Shown: in pieces, positions 24,995-37,900 of the stretch
Numbering within the stretch: position 1 is the first letter of the stretch
Layout of the letters: the number at the start of each line of letters is the position of its first letter
Assembly (NCBI RefSeq): GCF_009389715.1
Contig: NC_052407.1
Location: forward strand, 5,986,475-6,050,474
Source: Phoenix dactylifera
Lineage: Eukaryota; Streptophyta; Magnoliopsida; Arecales; Arecaceae
DNA: 64,000 nucleotides
Direction: 5' to 3'
Notes under the pieces: generated by a model
What the model was told of the DNA's origin: nothing
What the model saw: only the letters and a program-made list of their open reading frames with translations
Databases searched by the model: none
Position numbers and translations under genes: made by a program

Positions 24995-27118
24995 ATGAAG
25001 CTAAGAAGCAAAGGGGTCTCCAACGCCTCTCGACGTCCTCCACCCAGTCCTGAGCACTCCGTCCGAAACTCACCACCTCCGGCTGAGTCAGTTCATCAAG
25101 TTCGGCCGGAGCAGTTTGATGCCCTGGTGCAACAGGTGCAGGCCTTGGCCACCGCTGTCCAAAGCCTGCAACCTAGAGGCATCCCAACGGCACCGCCTCC
25201 CCCGGCTCCAGTTCAACCGGAGCCCCCTACAAGCGGGCTTCCTCTTCGAGGTTAGGACTCTCAAGTCCAGGCCTCCCTCTGGAGAGAGCACCCAGTCAGA
25301 GGCCACGGAGGCTGGCCACAACCTTCAGAAGCTGAGTCGGTTCCAGGGCAACCTGCACCCGGAGGAACCGCTGTAGCGATCCTCCAGAATGATGAACTCG
25401 ACAAGAAGGTCGAGAAGCTGGAGCGCCAAATCCAGGCACTCCACGGGAGAAAATCGGGACGTGACGGCGACTTCGAGTTCAATACGAAGTCGCCCTTCTC
25501 CCAGGAGATTGAAGATGAACCGGTTCCCCTCCGGTTCAAGATACCCCAGGTGGAGCCTTACAACGGCAAGGCTGATCCCCTTGACCACCTGGAGAGTTAC
25601 CGGGTCTTAATGGCCCTACAAGGAGCCTCGGAAGCCATGATGTGCAAGGCTTTCCCGGCGACACTCCGAGGACCAGCCCGGCTTTGGTTCGCCGGGCTGA
25701 AGCCGAGTACTGTCTCCTCCTTTGAGCAGCTCGGCAGACAGTTTGCTGGCAATTTCGCCGCTAGCCAGCCCCAGCGGCGGACATCCGACTCCCTCCTCGA
25801 CATCAAACAAAAGGAGGGAGAGTCCTTCAAGGAGTATATGGACCGGTTCACCGCCGCAACATGGGAAGTCCGGGAGCTTGACCAGTCAATCGCCATGTCG
25901 GCGCTGAAGACTGGATCCCGGTCCTACAGATTCCTCTTCTCGATTGAGAAGAATTTCCCAGCAGACCTTACCGAAATGTTCGCTCGGGCCCGGAAATATG
26001 CCAAGGCTGAGGAAGCCGTGGCCGTCAGGCGGGGCGGGACCGAGCAGAACCCCAAGAAGAGGCGCCGCGAGGAGCGCGGCCAGCCCAGAAGCCCATCTCC
26101 GCGACGAGCCAAGAATCCGCCCCGCCCGAGGAGTCCACCCCGACTGAGGGGACCGCCACAGCAGAGGTCACCACTCCGCCCGAGGTTCCCACTGCAGGCC
26201 CGTGCACCCGAAGGGAGGTATGAAAAATACACCCCCCTCAACACCCCTCGGGCCGAAATCCTCATGGAGATCGAGAATCGAGATCGCATCCGGCTCCCAC
26301 CTCCGAAGCCTGATACCCGAACCCGGCGCGATAACCGGAAGTATTGCCGTTTCCACCGGGACAAAGGTCACGATACCGAGGAGTGTTACCAGCTCCGAAA
26401 TGAGATCGAAGCACTCATCCGCCGAGGGGTGCTCGATCGGTTTGTGCAAGGCCGGCGTGAAGAAAAGCAGCCCGCCGAAGGAGCAGCACAGCCTGAAGGT
26501 TCGAATGCCAACAGGCCCATTGCCGGCGTCATCAACACTATCCGAGGAGGGGCCTCGGCTGGAGAAGCTTCGGAGGGAGAAACCTCATCGAAGCGCCCGC
26601 GCGCTTCTGAAGTCATCTCCTTTTCAGACGATGATTTAGAGGGAGTTGAAACTCCCCATGATGATGCCGTGGTCATCTCCATGATCATAAATAGATTTGA
26701 TGTAAAACGCATCTTAGTTGATAATGGAAGCTCGGCGAATGTTTTGTACTTTGGTGCATATTGTAAAATGGGGATGACCAAAGAACAGCTACGGAGGATG
26801 AATGCTCCGTTGGTTGGATTTACTGGGGATTCAGTCCCGGTAGAGGGCGAGATCGACCTTCTGGTCACGGCCGGGCTCGCCCCTCGTGAAAGTACCGTGG
26901 GGATGAGCTTCCTCGTGATATGCCTTCCCTCGGTCTACAATGCCATCCTCGGGAGGCCAGGCCTCAACGCCCTCCGAGCGGTAGTCTCCACTCACCATCT
27001 GCTCATGCGATTCCCCACCAGCCGGGGGGTCGGCGAAGTCCGAGGAGACCAAATGGTGGCAAGGCGATGCTACCTGGCGACCCACGAGGCAAAGCGACCC
27101 GCCGAGGTGCCTGCCTGA
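24995..27118 (+). CDS. Gag-protease part of the Tat polyprotein, in-frame stop
   Basis: ATG at 24995 (MKLRSKGVSN) lies 34 bp after the LTR. The frame runs to TGA at 27116, but TAG at 25253-25255 (codon 87) interrupts it. Downstream is a retrotransposon Gag core (GPARLWFAGLKPSTVSSFEQL, about residues 200-330), then an R/P-rich basic stretch. A zinc knuckle follows at about 451 (CRFHRDKGHDTEEC, spacing CX2HX4HX4C, with His in place of the usual second Cys). A retropepsin-like active site VDNGSSANVLYF is at about 575. The terminal TGA is not native: it is the first bases of the nested element's LTR. Before that insertion the frame continued into pol. Confidence 0.9.
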
Positions 27119-29861
27119 TAAGTGCTAAATAATGCATAAATTAATATCTTATTCATAGCACTTATCATTATGTTAATTCACATATTTTATAAATTTAACT
27201 AAAAAAATATATTTTCCTTCATCCTTTCATTTTAAATAAATTATTCAAGTTAGATTCTTTTATTATTGGTTGAGTCTAATGGATGCAGGTCGAATCAAAT
27301 TCATCTGGGATGACCCCTGAACCCAAATCGCATGCACCCCATGAATTGGATCTTTCCAACCAATTAGAGTCGAGCCCAATTTTCTTTTCCAACATTGAGC
27401 TCATCCCGAACAAATTCCTTTCACGAATCTCGGTGCATCCCGTTCATGAGCCATATCCTGCCGAATCATCTTCCTCTTCCCAGCTTATATCCCCTTCATT
27501 ACCGTTCAACAAATCCCACGCATATCCCACGAACAAACAAAGAAATCCCAGCCTATCCGCCGCGTTCAAGGCTTCAAGCTACAACCAGTTCATTCCCAAT
27601 CCGTGAACGCGTCCCAGCATCCCACGGTTAGCCATGAGCTTTTACCACGAAATCCATCCCATGTCCGCAAGCTTCCCAGCTTCAAACAAAGCCAGTGCTC
27701 CATCCTCTTCCACGTAACCAACCGAATGCCCATGAATCTAGCCTTCATCGCCCATGGATAAAGCCAGGCTTCCGCTCATCTCATGCATGCCTTCCTCCCC
27801 TTCATCCACATCGAGTTCATCTTTATCCCATCTCCCAACCAACTTCAGTTCTCATCCACGAATTCCTCCCAGCCGACCGTCATCTTTTCTCCCAAATAAA
27901 TCCCAATCCTTCCTCTCAACTCCCGGATCAACTCCATTCAGCCGCGTCCAACTTCTCATCCACGTTGATATATGATCTTATCTTGATCCCATCCGAAGCA
28001 TCGTCAACCTCCCAGACTTCACGGAAACAACAATCCTCACAGCTCATGAATCTGTTTCTCCCTCCCGTTTGCAGATCAAGCCAGCCTTCATCTCCGCGGA
28101 TCCGATCTTTATCCCAACCGTGAACACCATCCCCTGTTTCCCAACCGAGAACACCATCTCACGTTTGATCCCAGCTGCCATATCATCCACGGATCATTCC
28201 GTTCGCGATGGCGTTCAACGCATCCTCAGTTTCACGTTCAATCTGTTCCGACTTCATCCTCATCTCATGCCCATCTCCCGGATTTCCAGCTAACGGCAGC
28301 ACTTCCAAACTCTTCCAGCATCTCCTCTTAACCGTGAACATAATCCTCTGTATCTCGTTCGCATCTTTCCCAACTCCCGAATGAGAACCAGCCATCACGA
28401 TGCATCCTCTTCCCCTGTTCTGAAACAAAGCTAACAATCAACCAAATCCAAGCTCATCCCCCAGCTCAATCCCATCTTCCCCGTGATCCGTGAGCTCCAA
28501 CCATTCCCCTGTTCCGAGATCTTCTCACATAACCATCAACCGAATCATCCCAGCATCCAAACCAACCGAGATCCTTCTTTCTCCCATGGGATAAGCACCA
28601 AATCCAGCAGGACTTCATCTTTTGGATCAGCTTCCTCGGCTTCATCCATCCGAGCTTCACGGCGTCCGTTCTCAGCACCTCCAACGCGTCCGAGATCCCC
28701 TCCACGGAATCCCCTGTTTCGGAACCACTCCCAGCCGAGATCCGATCCTCTCAACCTTTTGAAATCCTCCCACGTTCGCCCATTCGCAGGAAATCCTCCC
28801 AACGTCCCAGCCGTTCTTCCGTTCTCAGCTGCTCAACCGAAGTTCAGTTTCATCCCGGGATATGCTCAACATCATCACCTTCTTCCGCGTCATCCAGCTC
28901 TTCGGATCAAAGCCAGCATGCCACGCGTTTGGATCACTCGTTTCCCCTGCATCCACGGAACAGGAAGCCGTTCCTTAATCTTATCTTCCCATTCGGAAGA
29001 GGTGCTGGTGAAGCTATAAAAGGAGGGAGCTATCTTCCTTCGGCCCCATCGAATCTCCTCAGAGGCCAAACCCCCCCACCGGGGTGGGGGGTTTTCCCTA
29101 TCATCTCATCACAGGCGGAGTCCCACGAAAACAGAAAAGGGGAGAGAGAGAACTTTTGGGTATTTCAGGAATGAATAGAAGTTCAAGAGGGAGAGGAAGC
29201 CGGCGAAAGGAAGAGATGGAAGCCTGCTGCTGTGCTGCTGCTGCCGTCTCCAACTCCATGCTGGGCTGATCTTCTCTAGGGCTGGATGCAGCCCTAACAA
29301 AGGAATACGGGTTTTATATTTTATTTTATGTTCTTGGAGTTGTATGAACCTATTGTTTTTAATGGGAATCTTCTTTTGAATCATATTTAATTTCTGTGAT
29401 TTTAAGTATGATGTTCGTACAACTGTTCTTCATGATCACTAGGTAAATATAAGATAGTCCATGCTTAGGGAAGATGCGATGTGCTACCACCTTAGATTAG
29501 GGTAGACATTTCATGCCAACCGAAGATGGATTATGCCCAAATTACTTTTGTGAATTTTTATTTAAATGCTTATTAGGCTTGTAGCCAATTTGCATGTTTA
29601 TCCAAGAATAAATTAAAATATAAATAACCCTTGTTCCGATGTTAGTGGTGAATTCTGTGCCCTAGGTTCTCCTAAACTGATATCCCTTTAATTGCATTTT
29701 CTTTTATTGAATTGTTTAGTTTAATAGTCTTCACTAATTCATCATTTTAAATATTTTTATTTTTAAGAAAAATAACTATACCCCAATCCCTGTGGATCGA
29801 TACCCGTAATCACTATCCTACCAGATACGTGCTATTGCGTGGTCTTTAAAGTTGACTATCA
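27116..29861 (+). repeat. 5' LTR of the nested element
   Basis: A 2,746 bp LTR. Its first 12 bases (TGATAAGTGCTA) are repeated in inverse orientation at 27156-27167, making a perfect terminal hairpin. About 27280-29000 is C/T-rich and G-poor on the + strand, full of degenerate CATCCC and CCCAGC words, and stays open in several frames without looking like a protein. TATAAA is at 29015-29020, followed by a GC hairpin at 29068-29094. The last 700 bp are AT-rich. Confidence 0.95.
29015..29094 (+). promoter_or_regulatory. TATA box and GC hairpin of the nested LTR
   Basis: TATAAA at 29015-29020 lies about 50 bp before a strong inverted repeat at 29068-29094: a C7ACC arm, then GGGGTGGGGGG, flanked by AAA/TTT. 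The hairpin should sit at the start of the transcript or just downstream. The G-rich arm could also form a G-quadruplex. Both LTR copies keep it unchanged. Confidence 0.65.
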
Positions 29862-29866
29862 ATTTT

Positions 29867-29884
29867 TGGCGCCGTTGCCGGGGA
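29867..29884 (+). other. tRNA-Asp-type primer binding site
   Basis: TGGCGCCGTTGCCGGGGA, five bases after the 5' LTR, is the exact complement of the 3' end of plant tRNA-Asp(GTC) as I recall it (TCCCCGGCAACGGCGCCA). This primer is commonly used by Athila/Tat-type elements. Confidence 0.85.
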
Positions 29885-32216
29885 CTGGTAGCATAGTTGT
29901 TTTTCTTTTTATTAAAAAAAAAATTTCAAAAAAAAAAAAATTTGAAAAATAAAAAAGAAATAAAAAAAATATAGTTTCTATTTTTACTTTCCTTATCTCT
30001 TTTACCTCTCATTTTTGATTTTTCTTTTGATATTATTTGATCAGGAATCAAAGAAAAAAGTCTGGAACGATCAAACAGGGAATTGCTGGAAAAGGAATGC
30101 TGTAGAGGTTTGCTTTTAAAAAATTGCTGGAAAAAGTCTCTTTGGTAACCTCTAAACCTTTCTTATTTAGTTTGATTCCCAATTGGCAAAAAAAAAAAAA
30201 AAAAAAATGGTGATTGTTTGATTTTAAATTCAGCAAAAGTGTGAATGCATGCCTGATACACATACACAATTAATCCGCACATAGTAAGGGCAATCACCCC
30301 AACAAGATAAGAACTGAATTTCATCACCAGATTCTTGCCCAAATTAGGTGAATCAATTCTCACATAGCTATCACTCTAATTAAAATCAATTAGACGTTGG
30401 CCCCTAGGGACATTCGAGCTCAATAGGACGAAGATCACCGAAAGCTGCACCAATTTCGCTCTGTGGCTCAGTTGATGTCTAGGCAAGCTTTGTCCCAAGG
30501 GAGACAGTTCATCTGTTCGAGGCAAGTGGGTTTTAAGTGGGACCTTTGCAAACGCATCGTGACCCCTCCACTTACCTGGGAGCTTACCTGGTCAACTCAG
30601 TTCATTAGACCGGATTGGAGGCTTAGGTGCCCTCTTCAAACCAGTTAGGAGCTGTCTAGTGATTTTAGGGCAAACATGAGGAATTGATGTGTTTTTCTTT
30701 TAATGCATGCTTAACTGCACCTGATGCGTCTGGCTGAAGACGTTAAACTTAGCGCTTGTTGGGAGGCAACCCAATTCTCGTTGGTTATTTTTGCATATTT
30801 TCTTGTCGCATTTTTTTTATTTTCTTAACAGGATCCCTCATATTACTGATGCAACTACGGTAAAATGCTTTTATCCTCCATATGCATCATATTTTCGTCC
30901 AAAATAAAAAAATATATAAAACAATAAAAATAATAATATAATATTCAAAAAAAATTTCATCAAAAAAAAAAAAAAACATTGAGGACAATGTCTGATCTAG
31001 GTTGGGGGGTATAGGATTCGAATTTTTGAAGAAATTTTTCGCATTTTCACATTTTTAAGTGAATTGGCAAAAAAAAAAAAAAAAAAAAAAAAAACCTAAT
31101 TTCTATGCCTTAGTGCTGAAATGATAATCACACAAAGTATATAAATCTAAAAAGCCCAATAACTAGTCAGGAGTAAGTCAATTTGAGTTCTTTTTATTTA
31201 TTCTTTTAGCGAGTTGTAAGATAATTTTTACTTTGGAATTTCACAACACACATGGCCTGCACTTCTAAGAATTAGGTTCAACATTATGTTGCTGAGTCTA
31301 GAGCAACCTTGAGTCCTGATGAATCATTCCTATCTAATTCACTATTATCCCATATTTATTGTTAAAAAAAAAAAGAGTGAATTTAGTCAGGTACATCGAA
31401 AAGGGCTACCTATCGTCAAAGGTCAGCGGGCTTGTAATGAGGAACCCGAGCATAGGTCCGTAGGGGAGTCTTGATGCCTAACACCTTATGCCATCTGGTG
31501 TGGGAGTGTTGACTGAATGCTCATTACATGGAGAAATCATTACAAGAGTAAAAGTGCGTAATTTATAAATCTCAAAAAAAAAAAAAGAGAAAAAGAAAAA
31601 GAAAAAAATAAATATAATATTGACCTTGAAAAAGACGATAGTGTGAAAGCCATCGTTGTAAAAATTCGAGTAAACTGGAATATTACAGATAAAGCCGATG
31701 AGGTATTAAAGTAAACATCCACAACTCTCGAAATCCTGCAAGGTAGGATGATTTTGAATCAGTGATTAGGTCTTATCTGACCAATTCTTGGAAACTACTA
31801 GTTTTAGCAGTATTTTGGAGAATCTAAAGCCTTAGCCTGTGTATGGTCCAGACATCACCGAGCACCCAAGTATAAATTAGCCTTACAACTCTCTAACGGA
31901 AACTTAATGACTTCAACTTAAGTTGCATCTTGACCTAGGATTTGGGCTGACTTAGTAATTAAAACTTTGCGTACTTTTGAAATTCTTGGCATTAATGCAT
32001 TTGAAATTAGATTTTATAAAATAATAAAATAAATTTTTTTCGACACAGTTTGTGGGTATCTGAGCCGGAAACCCTCACGAGACAAAACTCGTCCACTAGG
32101 GCCACCTAGGGGTTTAAAGCCTTATTGCATACGGTAAATGCAATCGCGATTCCTGCGAAAGTGAGTTAATTTTTTTTATTTTGCTCGAGGACTAGCAAAA
32201 TGTAGGTTGGGGGGTG
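29885..32216 (+). other. Non-coding interior of the nested element
   Basis: No frame here resembles gag, protease, RT or integrase. Landmarks are many A and T runs (29919-29950, 30189-30207, 31069-31094), GCTTGTTGGGAGGCAACCCA near 30757, GAGGACAATGTCTGATCTAG near 30982, and a GGTTGGGGGGTG polypurine tract at 32205-32216. The content is what is needed for priming, packaging and reverse transcription but not for coding. Confidence 0.8.
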
Positions 32217-34963
32217 TGATAAGTGCTAAATAATGCATAAATTAATATCTTATTCATAGCACTTATCATTATGTTAATTCACATATTTTATAAATTTAAC
32301 TAAAAAAAATATATTTTCCTTCATCCTTTCATTTTAAATAAATTATTCAAGTTAGATTCTTTTATTATTGGTTGAGTCTAATGGATGCAGGTCGAATCAA
32401 ATTCATCTGGGATGACCCCTGAACCCAAATCGCATGCACCCCATGAATTGGATCTTTCCAACCAATTAGAGTCGAGCCCAATTTTCTTTTCCAACATTGA
32501 GCTCATCCCGAACAAATTCCTTTCACGAATCTCGGTGCATCCCGTTCATGAGCCATATCCTGCCGAATCATCTTCCTCTTCCCAGCTTATATCCCCTTCA
32601 TTACCGTTCAACAAATCCCACGCATATCCCACGAACAAACAAAGAAATCCCAGCCTATCCGCCGCGTTCAAGGCTTCAAGCTACAACCAGTTCATTCCCA
32701 ATCCGTGAACGCGTCCCAGCATCCCACGGTTAGCCATGAGCTTTTACCACGAAATCCATCCCATGTCCGCAAGCTTCCCAGCTTCAAACAAAGCCAGTGC
32801 TCCATCCTCTTCCACGTAACCAACCGAATGCCCATGAATCTAGCCTTCATCGCCCATGGATAAAGCCAGGCTTCCGCTCATCTCATGCATGCCTTCCTCC
32901 CCTTCATCCACATCGAGTTCATCTTTATCCCATCTCCCAACCAACTTCAGTTCTCATCCACGAATTCCTCCCAGCCGACCGTCATCTTTTCTCCCAAATA
33001 AATCCCAATCCTTCCTCTCAACTCCCGGATCAACTCCATTCAGCCGCGTCCAACTTCTCATCCACGTTGATATATGATCTTATCTTGATCCCATCCGAAG
33101 CATCGTCAACCTCCCAGACTTCACGGAAACAACAATCCTCACAGCTCATGAATCTGTTTCTCCCTCCCGTTTGCAGATCAAGCCAGCCTTCATCTCCGCG
33201 GATCCGATCTTTATCCCAACCGTGAACACCATCCCCTGTTTCCCAACCGAGAACACCATCTCACGTTTGATCCCAGCTGCCATATCATCCACGGATCATT
33301 CCGTTCGCGATGGCGTTCAACGCATCCTCAGTTTCACGTTCAATCTGTTCCGACTTCATCCTCATCTCATGCCCATCTCCCGGATTTCCAGCTAACGGCA
33401 GCACTTCCAAACTCTTCCAGCATCTCCTCTTAACCGTGAACATAATCCTCTGTATCTCGTTCGCATCTTTCCCAACTCCCGAATGAGAACCAGCCATCAC
33501 GATGCATCCTCTTCCCCTGTTCTGAAACAAAGCTAACAATCAACCAAATCCAAGCTCATCCCCCAGCTCAATCCCATCTTCCCCGTGATCCGTGAGCTCC
33601 AACCATTCCCCTGTTCCGAGATCTTCTCACATAACCATCAACCGAATCATCCCAGCATCCAAACCAACCGAGATCCTTCTTTCTCCCATGGGATAAGCAC
33701 CAAATCCAGCAGGACTTCATCTTTTGGATCAGCTTCCTCGGCTTCATCCATCCGAGCTTCACGGCGTCCGTTCTCAGCACCTCCAACGCGTCCGAGATCC
33801 CCTCCACGGAATCCCCTGTTTCGGAACCACTCCCAGCCGAGATCCGATCCTCTCAACCTTTTGAAATCCTCCCACGTTCGCCCATTCGCAGGAAATCCTC
33901 CCAACGTCCCAGCCGTTCTTCCGTTCTCAGCTGCTCAACCGAAGTTCAGTTTCATCCCGGGATATGCTCAACATCATCACCTTCTTCCGCGTCATCCAGC
34001 TCTTCGGATCAAAGCCAGCATGCCACGCGTTTGGATCACTCGTTTCCCCTGCATCCACGGAACAGGAAGCCGTTCCTTAATCTTATCTTCCCATTCGGAA
34101 GAGGTGCTGGTGAAGCTATAAAAGGAGGGAGCTATCTTCCTTCGGCCCCATCGAATCTCCTCAGAGGCCAAACCCCCCCACCGGGGTGGGGGGTTTTCCC
34201 TATCATCTCATCACAGGCGGAGTCCCACGAAAACAGAAAAGGGGAGAGAGAGAACTTTTGGGTATTTCAGGAATGAATAGAAGTTCAAGAGGGAGAGGAA
34301 GCCGGCGAAAGGAAGAGATGGAAGCCTGCTGCTGTGCTGCTGCTGCCGTCTCCAACTCCATGCTGGGCTGATCTTCTCTAGGGCTGGATGCAGCCCTAAC
34401 AAAGGAATACGGGTTTTATATTTTATTTTATGTTCTTGGAGTTGTATGAACCTATTGTTTTTAATGGGAATCTTCTTTTGAATCATATTTAATTTCTGTG
34501 ATTTTAAGTATGATGTTCGTACAACTGTTCTTCATGATCACTAGGTAAATATAAGATAGTCCATGCTTAGGGAAGATGCGATGTCCTACCACCTTAGATT
34601 AGGGTAGACATTTCATGCCAACCGAAGATGGATTATGCCCAAATTACTTTTGTGAATTTTTATTTAAATGCTTATTAGGCTTGTAGCCAATTTGCATGTT
34701 TATCCAAGAATAAATTAAAATATAAATAACCCTTGTTCCGATGTTAGTGGTGAATTCTGTGCCCTAGGTTCTCCTAAACTGATATCCCTTTAATTGCATT
34801 TTCTTTTATTGAATTGTTTAGTTTAATAGTCTTCACAAATTCATCATTTTAAATATTTTTATTTTTAAGAAAAATAACTATACCCCAATCCCTGTGGATC
34901 GATACCCGTAATCACTATCCTACCAGATACGTGCTATTGCGTGGTCTTTAAAGTTGACTATCA
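32217..34963 (+). repeat. 3' LTR of the nested element
   Basis: Same sequence as the 5' LTR apart from one extra A near 32308, G to C near 34585 and T to A near 34837. TATAAA is at 34117-34122 and the GC hairpin at 34170-34196. It is followed by CTGCC and then the pol frame of the host element. Confidence 0.95.
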
Positions 34964-34968
34964 CTGCC

Positions 34969-37900
34969 CCAGCGACTGACCAGCCCTCAACCGAGGTTAT
35001 GGAGGCACGGGTCGACCCTCAGAAAGAGCGGGTAGAGCCCGGTGAGTTATTAATTCAGGTTCCTCTACGTGAGAACTCTCCCGAGCTAACCGTGCAGGTC
35101 GGCTCCGGCCTTGACGAGCACGAGAGGGGTCGCCTCGTCAACTTCCTGCGAGACAACATGGATGTTTTCGCATGGTCGCCTGCAGACATGCCGGGGATAG
35201 ATCCAGAGATCATGGTCCACCGGCTCCAAGTAAAGCCAACCAGCAAGCCCGTGCGGCAGAAGAAGCGAGGCGCCACCCCTGAACGACAGCAAGCAGCAGC
35301 CGAGGAGGTCAGCAAACTCCTTGAAGCTGGATTCATCCGGGAGATAGCTTACCCGGAGTGGCTCGCCAATGTGGTCCTCGTCAAGAAGGCCAACGGGAAG
35401 TGGCGTATGTGCGTGGACTACACCGATCTGAATAAAGCCTGTCCGAAGGACAGTTTTTCACTTCCCAGCATCGACCAGCTCGTGGACTCCACTTCGGGTC
35501 ACGAGCTACTGGCATTCATGGATGCCTTCTCCGGATACAACCAGATCCGCATGGCGCCAGAAGATGAGGAGAAGACAGCCTTCATCACCGATGGGGGAAC
35601 CTACTGCTACAAGGTGATGCCATTCGGCTTAAAAAATGCCGGGGCAACTTATCAGAGGCTGGTCAGCCGGATCTTCAAAGATCAAATAGGCCGGAACATG
35701 GAGGTCTACGTGGATGACATGCTAGTGAAAAGCAAGGTGGCACAAAACCATATAGCCGATCTCAATGAAGCATTCTCCACGCTCCGAAAGTACCAGATGA
35801 AGCTCAATCCAGCTAAATGTGCATTCGGAGTCACCTCCGGCAAATTCCTCGGCTTCATCATTACACAGCGAGGAATCGAGGCCAATCCAGAGAAGATCCG
35901 AGCCCTTCAAAAGATGACGCCTCCTAGGACGGTCAAGGAGGTACAACGGCTCACAGGCCGAGTTGCAGCTCTCGGGAGGTTCATCTCCCGCTCGGCTGAG
36001 CGCTGCCTTCCATTTTTCGCGGCCCTCAAGAAGCCGAAGAACTTTTTGTGGTCGGACGAGTGCCAGCAATCTTTTGAAGAGCTCAAACATTTTCTGGCTT
36101 CCCCTCCCCTGCTCACAAAGCCGCAACAGGGTGAGATCCTCTACTTATATCTAGCTGTCTCCCCTGTTGCGGTAAGCTCGGTCTTGGTCCGAGAGGAGGG
36201 CAAACTTCAAAAACCAGTGTATTACACCAGCCGGGTCTTGAGGGACGCCGAGACCCGATACGCCAAGCTCGAGAAGACCGCCTATGCTCTGGTCATTTCG
36301 GCTCGGAGGCTCCGACCCTACTTCCAAGCCCATACAGTGGCTGTGTTGACCGACCAGCCGGTCAAGCAGATCCTGCAGAGATCAGACCGTGCGGGCCGGA
36401 TCACAAAATGGGCCATTGAGCTCGGGGAATTTGACATCGAGTACCGACCCAGACCGGCAATCAAAGCACAAGCACTCGCAGACTTTATAGCCGAGTGCAC
36501 CATACCGGACGAGGTCGAACCCGAGCCAGAGCCACCCACGGAGCAGACCCCGAGTTTGACATGGACTCTGCATGTCGATGGCTCTTCAAACTCGGGGGGT
36601 AGCGGAGTAGGGCTCATTCTCACCAGCCCAGAAGGGGTGGTCGCCGAGCAAGCCTTGCGCCTGGAATTTCCTGCCTCTAATAATATGGCGGAGTACGAAG
36701 CGCTCGTCGCCGGGCTCAAGCTAGCCAAGGAGCTAGGAGTGAAGGACTTGAGGGCCTTCAGTGATTCTCAGCTCGTCGTCAACCAAATTATGGGCGACTT
36801 CGAAGCCAGAGACCCGACCATGCAGAAGTATCTTCAGAAGGTACGGGATCTCGCCTCGACCTTGGACTCTTTTCACATCCAACATGTTGCCAGGTCGGAG
36901 AATCTCAGGGCCGACCAGCTGTCAAAGCTGGCGTCCTCTCGTATGAGCGAGCTTCCCAAGGGGGCAGTACTGGAGTATCTTCAAAAGCCCAGTACAGACG
37001 AGCCCGAGCAGACCTTCTGCACTGAGTTCGAGCCAAGCTGGATGGACGAACTCATCAGCTATTTACAAAACGAAGTCCTCCCCACTGATGAACGAGAGGC
37101 TCGCCGAATCAAGCGCCTCGCCACCCGGTACATACTATACGAGGGAAAGCTCTATCGAAGATCCTTCACCTCTCCACTCCTCAGATGCCTCCGCCCAACA
37201 GAGGCAGATTATGCCCTGCGTGAAGTCCACGAAGGGATCTGTGGAAACCATCTAGGAGGACGAGCGCTGGCCCGCAAAATTTTGCGCCAAGGATATTATT
37301 GGCCGACACTCCAGAAGAATGCCATGGACTTTGTCCAAAGGTGTGACCGGTGCCAAAGGAATGCCAATGTTCAGCGCCGGCCCTCGGCTCCTTTGACTTC
37401 TATCAGTTCCCCTTGGCCTTTTGCCCAGTGGAGAATTGATATCCTAGGGCCATTCCCACTGGCCACCGGGCAAAGAAAATTTCTGGTCGTCTCCATCGAC
37501 TACTTCACCAAGTGGGTAGAAGCCGAGCCCCTTGCCCGGATCACCGAGCAGAAGATGCGGGATTTTGTCTGGAAGTCCATTATATGCAGATTCGGACTTT
37601 CCCGCATCCTTATTTCTGACAACGGTCGCCAGTTCGACAACATCCACTTCAGAGAGTTCTGCTCCGAGCTTGGCATTGACCACCGCTTCACCTCGGTCGC
37701 GCACCCTCAGACGAACGGAGAAACCGAGGTAACAAATCGTACTATTTTGCAGGGTCTTAAAGCCAGGCTCGACAAATCCAAAGGACAATGGGTCGAAGAC
37801 CTATATAATGTCCTGTGGGCTTACCGGACCACGTTCCGTGTCCCCACCGGCGAGACTCCCTTCAACCTAACATATGGAATGGAGGCCGTCATCCCACTGG

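Larger units (their letters stand above)
27116..34963 (+). mobile_element. Nested non-autonomous LTR element (LARD-like)
   Basis: Flanked by CTGCC at 27111-27115 and 34964-34968. LTRs at 27116-29861 and 32217-34963 begin TGATAAGTGC and end TTGACTATCA. By eye they differ by two substitutions and one indel in 2,746 bp, so the insertion is extremely young. The 2,355 bp interior encodes no gag or pol. It has a tRNA-Asp-type primer site, a TTGGGAGGCAACCCAA motif, GAGGACAATGT...GGTTGGGGGG and a polypurine tract. These signatures recall Athila/Tat-type gypsy elements, which presumably supply proteins in trans. LTRs longer than the interior and a coding-free interior fit a large retrotransposon derivative. 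Confidence 0.93.

Noticed and set aside
27283-28705. Pro/Ser-rich frames in the nested LTR (both strands)
   Set aside because: Overlapping frames on both strands follow from the biased C/T composition. There is no domain, and identical copies in both LTRs merely reflect LTR identity.
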